Shown here: piece by piece, positions 50,133-57,160 of the stretch | Layout of the letters: each line of letters opens with the position of its first letter | Position numbering within the stretch: the first letter of the stretch is position 1 | From: Massilia varians | GTDB taxonomy: Bacteria; Pseudomonadota; Gammaproteobacteria; Burkholderiales; Burkholderiaceae_D | Assembly: GCF_027923905.1 (NCBI RefSeq) | Contig: NZ_AP026966.1 | Coordinates: forward strand, 2,481,001 to 2,545,000 | DNA: 64,000 bases | Direction of reading: 5' to 3' | Position numbers and translations under genes: made by a program | The notes under the pieces: generated by a model | What the model saw: only the letters and a program-made list of their open reading frames with translations | Databases searched by the model: none | Told to the model about the DNA's origin: nothing

Positions 50133-51466
50133 AGGTTCTTCGCGGGGAATGGGGGAAGACGGGGTTGACGATCTAATCGGGAGGTGGTGGCGGTGGCCTG
50201 ATGTTGGTAGATTGATAGTCGCCAAACAAATCAGTCTATCAAACCACCGCCATGCTCAATGCTATGTCGTCTGTCCCGTTTTGGGAAGGCCATATTGTCG
50301 ACACCGTCCAAGAACAAGAAGACGGATCACTGTTAATCGTTCTCGATACCTGCCCGGCAAGGGATGCTGTGTGCGGAGCGTGCCACCAGCCTTGCGCCCT
50401 GGTGCATGAGCGCCGAAGGCGTAAGGTGCGCGATCGCGACGTTCTGGACAAGCGCGTCTGGCTCGATGTGCCGGTACGGCGGCTGGACTGCCATCACTGC
50501 AATGCACGAGTGGCCGAGCACATTGTTTGGCTCGACCGCCGGGCGCGCATCACGCACCGCGTGCGTCTGTGGGTCGAGGCGCTGGCGCAGTTGCTGCCCA
50601 TAGCCCATATAGCCCGGTTGACCGGGCTGCACTGGCATACCATCAAAGAGATTGATCATCGGCGACTAAAGCAGCTGCACGGCGACTTCTCGGCGGTGGG
50701 CGTACGCCGCTTGGTCATGGACGAATTTGCCCTGCACAAGGGCCATCGCTACGCTACCGTGGCCATGGATGCCGAGCGTATGCGCGTCTTGTGGGTTGGG
50801 GAAGGCAACAGCCGGGAAGCGATCCGGCCATTCTTTGAGCTGCTGGGCGAGCAAGGCTGCCAGCGAATCGAGGCGGTGGCCATGGATATGAACACGGCCA
50901 TGGACCTTGAAGTGCGTCAGCAATGTCCAAACGCGGAGGTGGTCTACGATTTGTTTCATGTCGTGGCCCGCTTCGGCCGCGAAGTCGTCGACCGGGTGCG
51001 CGTCGATCAAGCCAATACGTTACGGGCCGAACCAAAAGCGCGCCAGGTCATCAAGCGTAGCCGCTGGCTGTTACTACGCAACCGCGACAACCTCAAGGCC
51101 GAACAGGCCGTCAAGCTCGAAGAACTGCTCGCCGCCAATCAGCCGCTGGCAACGGTCTACCTGCTCAAGACCGAATTGAAAGAGATCTGGTATGCGCCAT
51201 CGGTCCGGGAAGGTGCTCGTCGATGGAAGGCTTGGCTCAAACTCGCCTTGGAAAGCCATATCACACCGCTGATCCAGTTTGCCAAACGGCTGGCCAAGTA
51301 CCGGCGCGGCATTCTGGCTTCGGCCATCTATCCGATGAACTCATCGATCCTGGAAGGCGTCAACAACCGCATCAAAGTCATCAAGCGCATGGCCTACGGA
51401 TTTCGGGATGCATCCTACTTCTTCCTGAAAATCAAGGATGCGTTTCCCGGCAAAACGCGATGAACC
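50133..51466 (+). mobile_element. Complete ISL3-family insertion sequence with A8 target duplication
   Basis: The 1334-base element starts ggttcttcgcg and ends cgcgatgaacc, imperfect terminal inverted repeats with 10 of 11 outer bases matching. Both outer flanks are eight A (50125-50132 and 51467-51474), as expected for an 8-bp target duplication typical of ISL3. It carries one transposase gene, whose stop codon lies inside the right repeat. Confidence 0.85.
50252..51463 (+). CDS. tnpA: ISL3-family transposase
   Basis: A 403-residue DDE transposase. The N-terminus has a zinc-finger-like Cys cluster (CPARDAVCGACHQPC, DCHHC) and a helix-turn-helix (HIARLTGLHWHTIKEID). The DDE_Tnp_ISL3 catalytic region follows, with Asp in VMDEFALHKGHRYATVAMD and Asp in VYDLFHVVARFG, and Glu in SSILEGVNNRIKVIKRMAYGF. 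The length is normal and no frameshift is seen, so the element may be active. A stem (TTGATAG/CTATCAA) lies directly before the start and may limit translation. Confidence 0.93.
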   Translation: MLNAMSSVPFWEGHIVDTVQEQEDGSLLIVLDTCPARDAVCGACHQPCALVHERRRRKVRDRDVLDKRVWLDVPVRRLDCHHCNARVAEHIVWLDRRARITHRVRLWVEALAQLLPIAHIARLTGLHWHTIKEIDHRRLKQLHGDFSAVGVRRLVMDEFALHKGHRYATVAMDAERMRVLWVGEGNSREAIRPFFELLGEQGCQRIEAVAMDMNTAMDLEVRQQCPNAEVVYDLFHVVARFGREVVDRVRVDQANTLRAEPKARQVIKRSRWLLLRNRDNLKAEQAVKLEELLAANQPLATVYLLKTELKEIWYAPSVREGARRWKAWLKLALESHITPLIQFAKRLAKYRRGILASAIYPMNSSILEGVNNRIKVIKRMAYGFRDASYFFLKIKDAFPGKTR

Positions 51467-51497
51467 AAAAAAAAGCCCGCTTCCAGGAAGCGGGCTG
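51467..51497 (-). terminator. Hairpin next to A8 tract at the right of the IS element
   Basis: agcccgcttc and gaagcgggct pair around CAG (51474-51496) and, read on the minus strand, are followed by U8. The ISL3 element has split this tract. The left flank also has gcccgcgcgggc before A8, so the ancestral site was a GC palindrome - A8 - hairpin structure. Confidence 0.6.
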
Positions 51498-51694
51498 AAT
51501 CTATTTCCTTGGAGGAGAATAGAGGAGACAGGAAGCATGATGCTGCACTGCCGCAAATTCGTCCAATTTATATTTCAAATGACCGCCATCAATATTATTG
51601 ATGAGCCAGGTTTGTCAACCATGCCGTGGCGTCGCCGCGACGCCAGTCCGGCGGGAGGCGCGCACGCTTGGTGCATGGGTGAAAATGTTCTACG

Positions 51695-52100
51695 ATGGCA
51701 ACTATGTTCACACCTTCCCGGCTTGCCTGCGCTTGTGCGGCACTGTATTTGCTGCACGCAGGCGGCGGGCTTGCCCCTGTCCGGGCTATTGGGGCGCAGC
51801 ACGGGCAAGCCGCGCTCGCGCGGGAAGACTGCGCGCTCGATCGGCTGGCCGGGCTCGTGTCGATCAGGGCGCCCGGCGCCCACGGCCGCGCCTTCATGCG
51901 CTGCGGCCAGCGCGACGAAGCCTCCCATGCCGGGCTATCATGAGCTCGACCTTCGCCTGGCGTGGCAGGCGCGTCCCGGCGTCGAACCGGCCCTTGCGGG
52001 CCGTAACCTGATGCACGCGCGTCATCCCGAGTTCGGGGAGGCGGGCCTGCGCCAACTGGCTGAACGGCATGTGTTCGCCAGCGCAACGCTGCGTTTCTGA
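51695..52100 (+). pseudogene. TonB-dependent receptor remnant
   Basis: ATG 51695 starts a signal-peptide-like stretch (MATMFTPSRLACACAALYLLHAGG). After a frame change, the last 60 residues read PGYHELDLRLAW...GRNLMHARHPEFGEAGLRQLAERHVFASATLRF, which look like the C-terminal strands of a TonB-dependent outer-membrane receptor ending in Phe. All plug and most barrel sequence is missing, so this is a deletion remnant. It lies where the operon in relatives would have the receptor before yfiR and the kinase. It begins about 230 bases right of the ISL3 element. Confidence 0.6.
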
Positions 52101-52107
52101 AAGCGCC

Positions 52108-52713
52108 ATGACAAGAATGAAGACAAAGCTCCCCGACCGCACGCGTCGCCGCCTGGCCTACCGGGCCCTGGCTCTACCGTTTCCGCTGTTGCTGGCGGGG
52201 GTGGGGACGGCGCCGCGCGCGCTGGCAGATGCGGGCGGGGCCGAGGCGCTCGAGCGCCGCGTCAAGGCCGCCTTCCTGTACAAATTCCTCGGCTATGCCG
52301 AATTCCCGGCGCATGCCTTTGCAGATCCCGGCGGGCCGCTGACGATCGCCGTGGTCGGCTCCGAGGACATGACCGTCGAACTGGCGCGCATCGCCAGCGG
52401 CCGCGCGATCGCGGGCCGTCCAATCGTGGTGCGCCAGGTCGCCATGAACGAGGCGCCGCCGGCCGTGCATCTGCTGTTCGTGGCGGGCGGCGACGCCGAA
52501 CGGGCCGGCCGCGTGCTGCGCGCCGCCCCGGGCGCCCTCCTGACCGTGACCGAATGCGACGGCGGCCTGCGCTATGGCAGCGTCATCAATTTCCGCATCG
52601 TCGACGAGCGCGTGCGTTTCGACGTGTCGCTCGATGCCGCCGAAAAGAAGAACGTGAAGCTCAGTTCGCGCCTGCTGACCGTGGCGAACCGGGTACAGAA
52701 GGGAGGATCGTGA
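52108..52713 (+). CDS. YfiR-family periplasmic protein
   Basis: A 201-residue protein of the YfiR (DUF4154) family. The leader ends about residue 37 (PRALA) and the domain has RRVKAAFLYKFLGYAEFPAHAF, GPLTIAVVGSEDM and VSLDAAEKKNVKLSSRLLTVANRV. In Pseudomonas, YfiR binds and inhibits the periplasmic part of the cyclase YfiN. Here the next gene is not a cyclase but a CHASE8/HAMP histidine kinase, overlapping by one base (TGATG), so this YfiR may inhibit that kinase. ATG 52108 follows the remnant receptor by seven bases. Confidence 0.87.
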   Translation: MTRMKTKLPDRTRRRLAYRALALPFPLLLAGVGTAPRALADAGGAEALERRVKAAFLYKFLGYAEFPAHAFADPGGPLTIAVVGSEDMTVELARIASGRAIAGRPIVVRQVAMNEAPPAVHLLFVAGGDAERAGRVLRAAPGALLTVTECDGGLRYGSVINFRIVDERVRFDVSLDAAEKKNVKLSSRLLTVANRVQKGGS

Positions 52714-54605
52714 TGGGCATGCACGATACCGGCTCGGTCCGCAGCAAACTGATCCTGATGGCCGTGGCGACCACCATCGTCGCGCTCCTCACGGCCGCCA
52801 TCGCCATGATCGTGGTCGACGCGCGCACCTTCCAGCGCGTCTGGATCGACGACCTGAGCACCCAGGCCGACATCGTCGCCGACGTCGCCGCCCCGGCGGT
52901 GTCGTTCAACGACAGCGCCGCCGCCGCGCGCAGCCTCGCGGTGCTGCGGGTAAGGCCGCAGATCATGGCTGCCGCCATCTATACCAACAGCGGCCAGCGC
53001 TTCGCCACCTATGCCAAGGCCGGAACGGAAGCGGCCTTCCCGGCGCGCCCGGAAAGCGCCGGCTACCGCATGGAGCGCGGCGAACTGGTGGTGTTCCGCC
53101 CGATCGTCGAGAACGGCGAGCCGCTCGGCACCGTCTACCTGCGCTCGCGCGTCGGGCTGCTGGACCGGGTGCTCAGCTATGGCGCCATCCTCGGCGGCGT
53201 GATGCTGGGCGCGCTCGTGATCGCGGCCCTGGTGGCCTCGCGCCTGCAGGCCTCGATCACCCGGCCGCTGCAGGCGGTGACCAACGTGGCGCGCCAGGTG
53301 ATGCTGCGGCGCGACTTCTCGCTGCGCGTGCCCGGCAGGGAGAAGGGCGAGATTGGGGTGCTGGTGGAGGCCTTCAACGACATGCTGGCCGAAATCGGGC
53401 GCCGCTCGGACGCGCTGCAGGCGGCCAACCGCACGCTCGAACACGAGATGACCGTGCGCGAGCGCGCCGAGCAGGCCCTGATCGTGGCCGACCGCAGGAA
53501 AGACGAATTCCTCGCGACCCTGGCGCACGAACTGCGCAATCCGCTGGCGCCGATCCGCACCGGCCTGGACATCCTGCGCATCCGCAGCGGCGACGCCCAG
53601 GCGACCCAGCGCGCCACCGACATCATGGAACGCCAGCTGCGCCAGATGGTGCGCCTGGTCGACGACCTGCTGGACGTTTCGCGCATCAATACCGGCATGT
53701 TCACCATCAAGATGGGCCGCGTGGAACTCAAGGCCGTGGTCAACGACGCGCTGGAGGTGGTGCGCTCCTATATAGAACTGCACGGCCACGAACTGGTGAT
53801 CGACCTGCCGGACCGTCCCGTGTTCCTGCATGGCGACGCGACGCGCCTGGCCCAGGTGCTGTCCAACCTCCTGAACAACGCCGCCAAGTACACCAACCGG
53901 GGCGGACGCGTCACGCTAAGAGCGGGCGTCGAGGACCGCACCCTGGTGGTGGAAGTGGCTGACACCGGCATCGGCATCGCCCCGGACATGCTCGACACCG
54001 TGTTCGACATGTTCGTGCAGGTCGATTCGACGCTCGAGCGCAGCGTGGCCGGCCTGGGCGTCGGCCTGTCGCTGGCGCGCAAGCTGGTGGAGCTGCACGG
54101 CGGCACCATCGAGGCCAGATCCGAGGGCCTGGGCCAGGGCACCTGCTTCGTGGTGCGCCTGCCGATCGTGGTCGACCCGGAGCCGATCGCCAAGCCGACG
54201 CCGGCCGCCTTCATCAGCACCGAGTCCTATCGCATCCTGCTGGCGGACGACAACGTCGACTTCGTCAACAGCATCGGCGCGCTGCTCACGGCCATGGGCC
54301 ACAGCGTGGTCATCACCCACAACGGGCCCGACGCGCTGGCGGCGGCGGCCCGCTTCTGCCCGGACTACGCCTTCCTGGACATCGGCCTGCCGCACATGTC
54401 GGGCTACGACCTGGCGCGCGGAATCCGCCGCCTGGCCTGCGGCTCGATGACGGTGCTGATCGCCGTCACCGGCTGGGGCCAGGAGAAGGACCGCCAGCTT
54501 GCCTTCGAGGCCGGCTTCGACCACCACATGGTCAAGCCGGTGCGTTTCGAGCAGATCGAGGAAATCCTGGGGAACCGCAGCATCATCAAGAAGCTGCGTA
54601 CCTGA
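52713..54605 (+). CDS. CHASE8-HAMP hybrid histidine kinase with receiver
   Basis: A 630-residue membrane kinase. Transmembrane helix (about 11-30), periplasmic CHASE8-like sensor (about 33-150, WIDDLSTQADIVADVAAPAVSFND), second helix (about 155-175), HAMP (SRLQASITRPLQAVTN), HisKA with His272 in LAHELRNPLAP, HATPase (DTGIGIAPDMLD, GLGVGLSLARKLVELHGG), receiver with Asp556 in FLDIGLPHMSG and Lys in MVKPVRF. CHASE8 occurs also in YfiN-type cyclases, which fits with an upstream YfiR partner. It overlaps yfiR at TGATG with gggagg before it. Confidence 0.9.
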   Translation: MGMHDTGSVRSKLILMAVATTIVALLTAAIAMIVVDARTFQRVWIDDLSTQADIVADVAAPAVSFNDSAAAARSLAVLRVRPQIMAAAIYTNSGQRFATYAKAGTEAAFPARPESAGYRMERGELVVFRPIVENGEPLGTVYLRSRVGLLDRVLSYGAILGGVMLGALVIAALVASRLQASITRPLQAVTNVARQVMLRRDFSLRVPGREKGEIGVLVEAFNDMLAEIGRRSDALQAANRTLEHEMTVRERAEQALIVADRRKDEFLATLAHELRNPLAPIRTGLDILRIRSGDAQATQRATDIMERQLRQMVRLVDDLLDVSRINTGMFTIKMGRVELKAVVNDALEVVRSYIELHGHELVIDLPDRPVFLHGDATRLAQVLSNLLNNAAKYTNRGGRVTLRAGVEDRTLVVEVADTGIGIAPDMLDTVFDMFVQVDSTLERSVAGLGVGLSLARKLVELHGGTIEARSEGLGQGTCFVVRLPIVVDPEPIAKPTPAAFISTESYRILLADDNVDFVNSIGALLTAMGHSVVITHNGPDALAAAARFCPDYAFLDIGLPHMSGYDLARGIRRLACGSMTVLIAVTGWGQEKDRQLAFEAGFDHHMVKPVRFEQIEEILGNRSIIKKLRT

Positions 54606-54688
54606 TGCGGCACGGGCCTCCGGCGCCGCGCTGTCATGGCGTCGCCGGGGTGTCCGCCGCTGTTGACCGTCCAGCTTTTCTTCGGACG

Positions 54689-54719
54689 AAAAAAAACGGA
54701 AGCGCTTGCGCGCTTCCGT
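54689..54719 (-). terminator. Intrinsic terminator of the PEP-CTERM gene
   Basis: On the minus strand the 10-bp stem acggaagcgc/gcgcttccgt around loop TTGC is followed by U8 (A8 at 54689-54696 on plus). Confidence 0.9.
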
Positions 54720-54744
54720 CCGTCTATGTCAGCAGCTGAGGAAC

Positions 54745-55290
54745 TCAGGCCTGCTTGGCTTTGCGGCGGCGTGCCAGGAAGCCCAGGATACCGAGACCGC
54801 CCAGCATCATGCCGTAGGTTTCCGGCTCCGGAACCGGGGCCAGCATCACGGCACCGCCGAACGAGGCGCCGGTATCCGACACCAGATTGCCGCTGACCTG
54901 CAGGTAGTAGTTACCGGCGGCCAGGTTGTTGCTGGAGATGCTCCAGACGTCCATTGCACCGCTCATCAGCGAGGTACCGGTGGTGATGAGCGTGTCGTCT
55001 TCGCCATACAGGGCCAGCCGGGTGATGTCCAGGCCCTCGCTTTCGCTACGGCTGATCGACGAGATGATCGCGTCCAGATTCATCGGCATGTCGCCTTCGA
55101 CCGTGAAGGTGAAGCGGTCGGCGAAGGTATTGCCTCGGTTGTCAGCGGCAAAGGTGTCACCGAAGAAGGCGGTGTTGTCGATCAGATCGAGCGCCTGGGG
55201 GGAGTTGCCGATGACTTCCTGGGCCATGACGGCCGACGAGCCAAACGAAGCGGAAGCAAACACAATTGCAGCAATCAGAGATTTTTTCAT
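54745..55290 (-). CDS. FxDxF-type PEP-CTERM sorting-domain protein
   Basis: A 181-residue secreted protein that should be sorted to the surface or matrix and processed by an exosortase. The signal peptide (MKKSLIAAIVFASASFGSSAVMAQ) is followed by the FxDxF-type sequence FADRFTFTV and a beta-rich domain with SSNNLAAGNYYLQVSGNLV. The C-terminus has the sorting signal PVPEPETYGMMLGGLGILGFLARRRKAKQA: PEP motif, hydrophobic helix, basic end. gaggaaagaa precedes ATG 55290. The exosortase is elsewhere. Confidence 0.92.
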   Translation of the reverse strand: MKKSLIAAIVFASASFGSSAVMAQEVIGNSPQALDLIDNTAFFGDTFAADNRGNTFADRFTFTVEGDMPMNLDAIISSISRSESEGLDITRLALYGEDDTLITTGTSLMSGAMDVWSISSNNLAAGNYYLQVSGNLVSDTGASFGGAVMLAPVPEPETYGMMLGGLGILGFLARRRKAKQA

Positions 55291-55392
55291 TTCTTTCCTC
55301 GCATTAGAATCAGCCGCGTCCTGCAGCCTGGGTTTCACGTATCGGGGAACTTCATGCTATCAAAAGGGCAAAAAAAAGCACGTGGAAGTGTG

Positions 55393-55406
55393 ATTGAACG
55401 TTCAAT
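55393..55406. promoter_or_regulatory. 14-bp perfect palindrome upstream of the PEP-CTERM gene
   Basis: attgaacgttcaat is an exact palindrome 103 bases before ATG 55290 in AT-richer DNA, so it is a possible operator. The 452-base stretch 55291-55742 has no gene that I can support; it contains this palindrome, A/T-rich patches and no long open frame of normal codon use. Confidence 0.35.
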
Positions 55407-55742
55407 GCACGCTACATGTTCCGAATAACAAGAGATTTCTGCTCGGACATGCTTTCGGGCTTGGCTTCATAGGAGAACTCGTCTTTTCTAGCTTGATCAG
55501 TAGAAAAAATTTCTCAAGTTGCTGAAAATGTGTCGGTGCAGTCCTACAAAAATGGAAGGGGCTTTCTGGCGTCAAGTCCCCGCCATTTCAGTCCGGTTTA
55601 ATGAACGAAGCGTAGAAATTAGTGCGTTTTAAGCTGCTTTTTGCTGAGTTACGCCGGCAGTGGAGCCGCGCTATGGCGGGCGCGCAAGAAGGCGCCGGGG
55701 AGAATAAGCCTACCGGAGTCGGAAAAGCGAGGAGGGACGGCG

Positions 55743-55780
55743 GAAAAGAAAAATGGCCCAGAATCGTTTCTGAGCCATTT
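55743..55780 (-). terminator. Terminator of tRNA-Arg copy 1
   Basis: Minus-strand stem aaatggctcagaa/ttctgggccattt (one G-U pair) followed by U-rich sequence, 10 bases after the tRNA CCA end. Confidence 0.8.
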
Positions 55781-55789
55781 AAGAAAAGT

Positions 55790-55866
55790 TGGCGCGGCTG
55801 GCAGGAATCGAACCCACGACCCCTTGGTTCGTAGCCAAGTACTCTATCCAGCTGAGCTACAGCCGC
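55790..55866 (-). tRNA. tRNA-Arg(ACG), copy 1
   Basis: 77 bases including CCA. Acceptor GCGGCTG/CAGCCGC, D arm GCTCAGCTGGATAGAGT, anticodon stem CTTGG/CCAAG with loop CTACGAA (anticodon ACG, read as ICG after editing), T arm GTGGG-TTCGAAT-CC..., encoded CCA. Identical to copies 2-4. Confidence 0.97.
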
Positions 55867-55877
55867 CCGAGGCACGC

Positions 55878-55905
55878 ATTATAGCAGCATCGGATGATTT
55901 GGCAA
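55878..55905 (-). promoter_or_regulatory. Promoter of tRNA-Arg copy 1
   Basis: Minus strand: TTGCCA - 16 bases - TATAAT, with GC-rich GCGTGCC after the -10, typical of stringently controlled stable-RNA promoters. The -10 is 11 bases before the mature tRNA. Confidence 0.75.
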
Positions 55906-56066
55906 ATCCCCCGATTCGTGAACCCAAGCCCATCCGGAGTGATCCCCCCGGCCCCGTTGCGAGGTTCGGACGCCCGGTGAAGCGCGGCGGCCGCGGGGAG
56001 GGGAATCGAACTGCGATGCTGCGGGATGAATCTTCTCAAAGCCGTCTTAGAAGGCGCTTAAGGGTT

Positions 56067-56125
56067 AATGCCAGTCACTTAAGAGTCAGTGCCCACCCTA
56101 CAATGATCGCTAACTGACTGGCATT
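56067..56125. repeat. 11-bp inverted repeat between tRNA-Arg copies 1 and 2
   Basis: aatgccagtca (56067-56077) and tgactggcatt (56115-56125) are perfect reverse complements; further out ttaaggg and cttaagg extend the symmetry imperfectly. May be a small mobile-element trace. The rest of 55906-56150 shows no gene. Confidence 0.5.
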
Positions 56126-56154
56126 AGCTTAAGGGTGGCGTAGCCGGGTGCAAC

Positions 56155-56188
56155 GAAAAAAGGGACCAGATCTTTCAATCTGGTCCCT
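56155..56188 (-). terminator. Terminator of tRNA-Arg copy 2
   Basis: agggaccagat/atctggtccct stem with U-tract on the minus strand. Confidence 0.85.
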
Positions 56189-56195
56189 CATATTC

Positions 56196-56272
56196 TGGCG
56201 CGGCTGGCAGGAATCGAACCCACGACCCCTTGGTTCGTAGCCAAGTACTCTATCCAGCTGAGCTACAGCCGC
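56196..56272 (-). tRNA. tRNA-Arg(ACG), copy 2
   Basis: Same 77-base sequence as copy 1, with an encoded CCA. Confidence 0.97.
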
Positions 56273-56283
56273 CCGAGGCACGC

Positions 56284-56311
56284 ATTATAGCAGGAGCTTC
56301 GCATATTGCAA
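56284..56311 (-). promoter_or_regulatory. Promoter of tRNA-Arg copy 2
   Basis: Minus strand: TTGCAA - 16 bases - TATAAT - GCGTGCC, same layout as copy 1. Confidence 0.78.
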
Positions 56312-56474
56312 AAGCCTTATTGGCATTCTCGCAAAGTCGGCGCTGGCGCGCCTGCGGCCGGACACGCAAGCTGCCGGGATGCCGGGTGCGTGAGGCCGGC
56401 TTGCAGCGAAACGCCGCCTTGCGCCCGCGCTTCCCGCACCGGACTCATCAAGGGTGGAGGCCGGCAGTACAACG

Positions 56475-56507
56475 AAAAAAGGGACCAGATCTTTCGATCT
56501 GGTCCCT
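56475..56507 (-). terminator. Terminator of tRNA-Arg copy 3
   Basis: gggaccagatc/gatctggtccc stem, loop GAAA on the minus strand, followed by U6. Nearly identical to that of copy 2. Confidence 0.87.
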
Positions 56508-56514
56508 CATATTC

Positions 56515-56591
56515 TGGCGCGGCTGGCAGGAATCGAACCCACGACCCCTTGGTTCGTAGCCAAGTACTCTATCCAGCTGAGCTACAGCCGC
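56515..56591 (-). tRNA. tRNA-Arg(ACG), copy 3
   Basis: Same 77-base sequence as copy 1, with an encoded CCA. Confidence 0.97.
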
Positions 56592-56602
56592 CCGAGGCAC
56601 GC

Positions 56603-56631
56603 ATTATAGCAGGAGCTTTGCCTATTGTGAA
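56603..56631 (-). promoter_or_regulatory. Promoter of tRNA-Arg copy 3
   Basis: Minus strand: TTCACA - 17 bases - TATAAT - GCGTGCC. Confidence 0.72.
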
Positions 56632-56644
56632 AGTCTTATTGGCA

Positions 56645-56848
56645 TCCGCGCGCATCGCAGGCGCTGGTGGCAGGCAGTGACGTGTTGAATGTGCAGGGCG
56701 CCCCGCACGTGCGCGCCTGGCGGGAAAAGTTCCGGTAGGCGACATGGCCGTCGGTGACGAGGAGCACGTCCCGATCGCGTTTGGGAAGCCGGTGCCGGGT
56801 AAGCGAGCGCAAGCCATGCAGCAAGCGGGTGAAGCTTGTCGGCCGCAT
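56645..56848 (-). pseudogene. IS1595-family-like transposase fragment, frameshifted
   Basis: In one minus frame the DNA encodes RDRDVLLVTDGHVAYRNFSRQ, like the DDE segment of IS1595-family transposases, with Asp in VTDGHVAYR. Directly after, another frame encodes AHVRGALHIQHVTACHQRLR, like the next conserved block (VKGxFHIQNVNAYHSRLK). About ten residues between blocks are lost as well. No other part of the element is seen, so it is a decayed remnant between tRNA copies 3 and 4. Confidence 0.6.
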
Positions 56849-56933
56849 CGATCGTCCCGGCGATTCAGTCCAGCTTAGGCATCCACTCAGCCCGACAGTT
56901 CAATTTCCACACCTGGCGCGAACAGCGCCAACG

Positions 56934-56966
56934 AAAAAAGGGACCAGATCTTTCGATCTGGCCCCT
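56934..56966 (-). terminator. Terminator of tRNA-Arg copy 4
   Basis: Same stem as for copies 2 and 3 with one G-U pair (ggggccagatc/gatctggtccc on the minus strand) and U6. Confidence 0.85.
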
Positions 56967-56973
56967 CATATTC

Positions 56974-57050
56974 TGGCGCGGCTGGCAGGAATCGAACCCA
57001 CGACCCCTTGGTTCGTAGCCAAGTACTCTATCCAGCTGAGCTACAGCCGC
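56974..57050 (-). tRNA. tRNA-Arg(ACG), copy 4
   Basis: Same 77-base sequence as copy 1, with an encoded CCA. Confidence 0.97.
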
Positions 57051-57061
57051 CCGAGGCACGC

Positions 57062-57090
57062 ATTATAGCAGCGCCTCTTCGTTTCCGGAA
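57062..57090 (-). promoter_or_regulatory. Promoter of tRNA-Arg copy 4
   Basis: Minus strand: TTCCGG - 17 bases - TATAAT - GCGTGCC. The -35 is the weakest of the four. Confidence 0.65.
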
Positions 57091-57160
57091 GCCTCAATTT
57101 TTTTCCGTAGGCAAACTCCGCTCTGGTAGATTAGCCGGGTTGGAACCTGATGAGACACCT

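Noticed and set aside
50133..51466. Possibility that A8 flanks are chance rather than a target duplication
   Set aside because: Two A8 tracts exactly at matching ends of an element with inverted repeats are best explained by an 8-bp duplication, though poly-A lowers certainty.
51538..52100. A complete 187-residue gene starting at ATG 51538
   Set aside because: It has a good ribosome-binding-like stretch, but the protein sequence is out of frame with the signal peptide region, has no family likeness until the last 60 residues, and is better read as a remnant.
55622..57068. Short open frames ending in WQESNPRPLGS across the tRNA genes
   Set aside because: These are translations of the antisense of tRNA-Arg, a common artefact.
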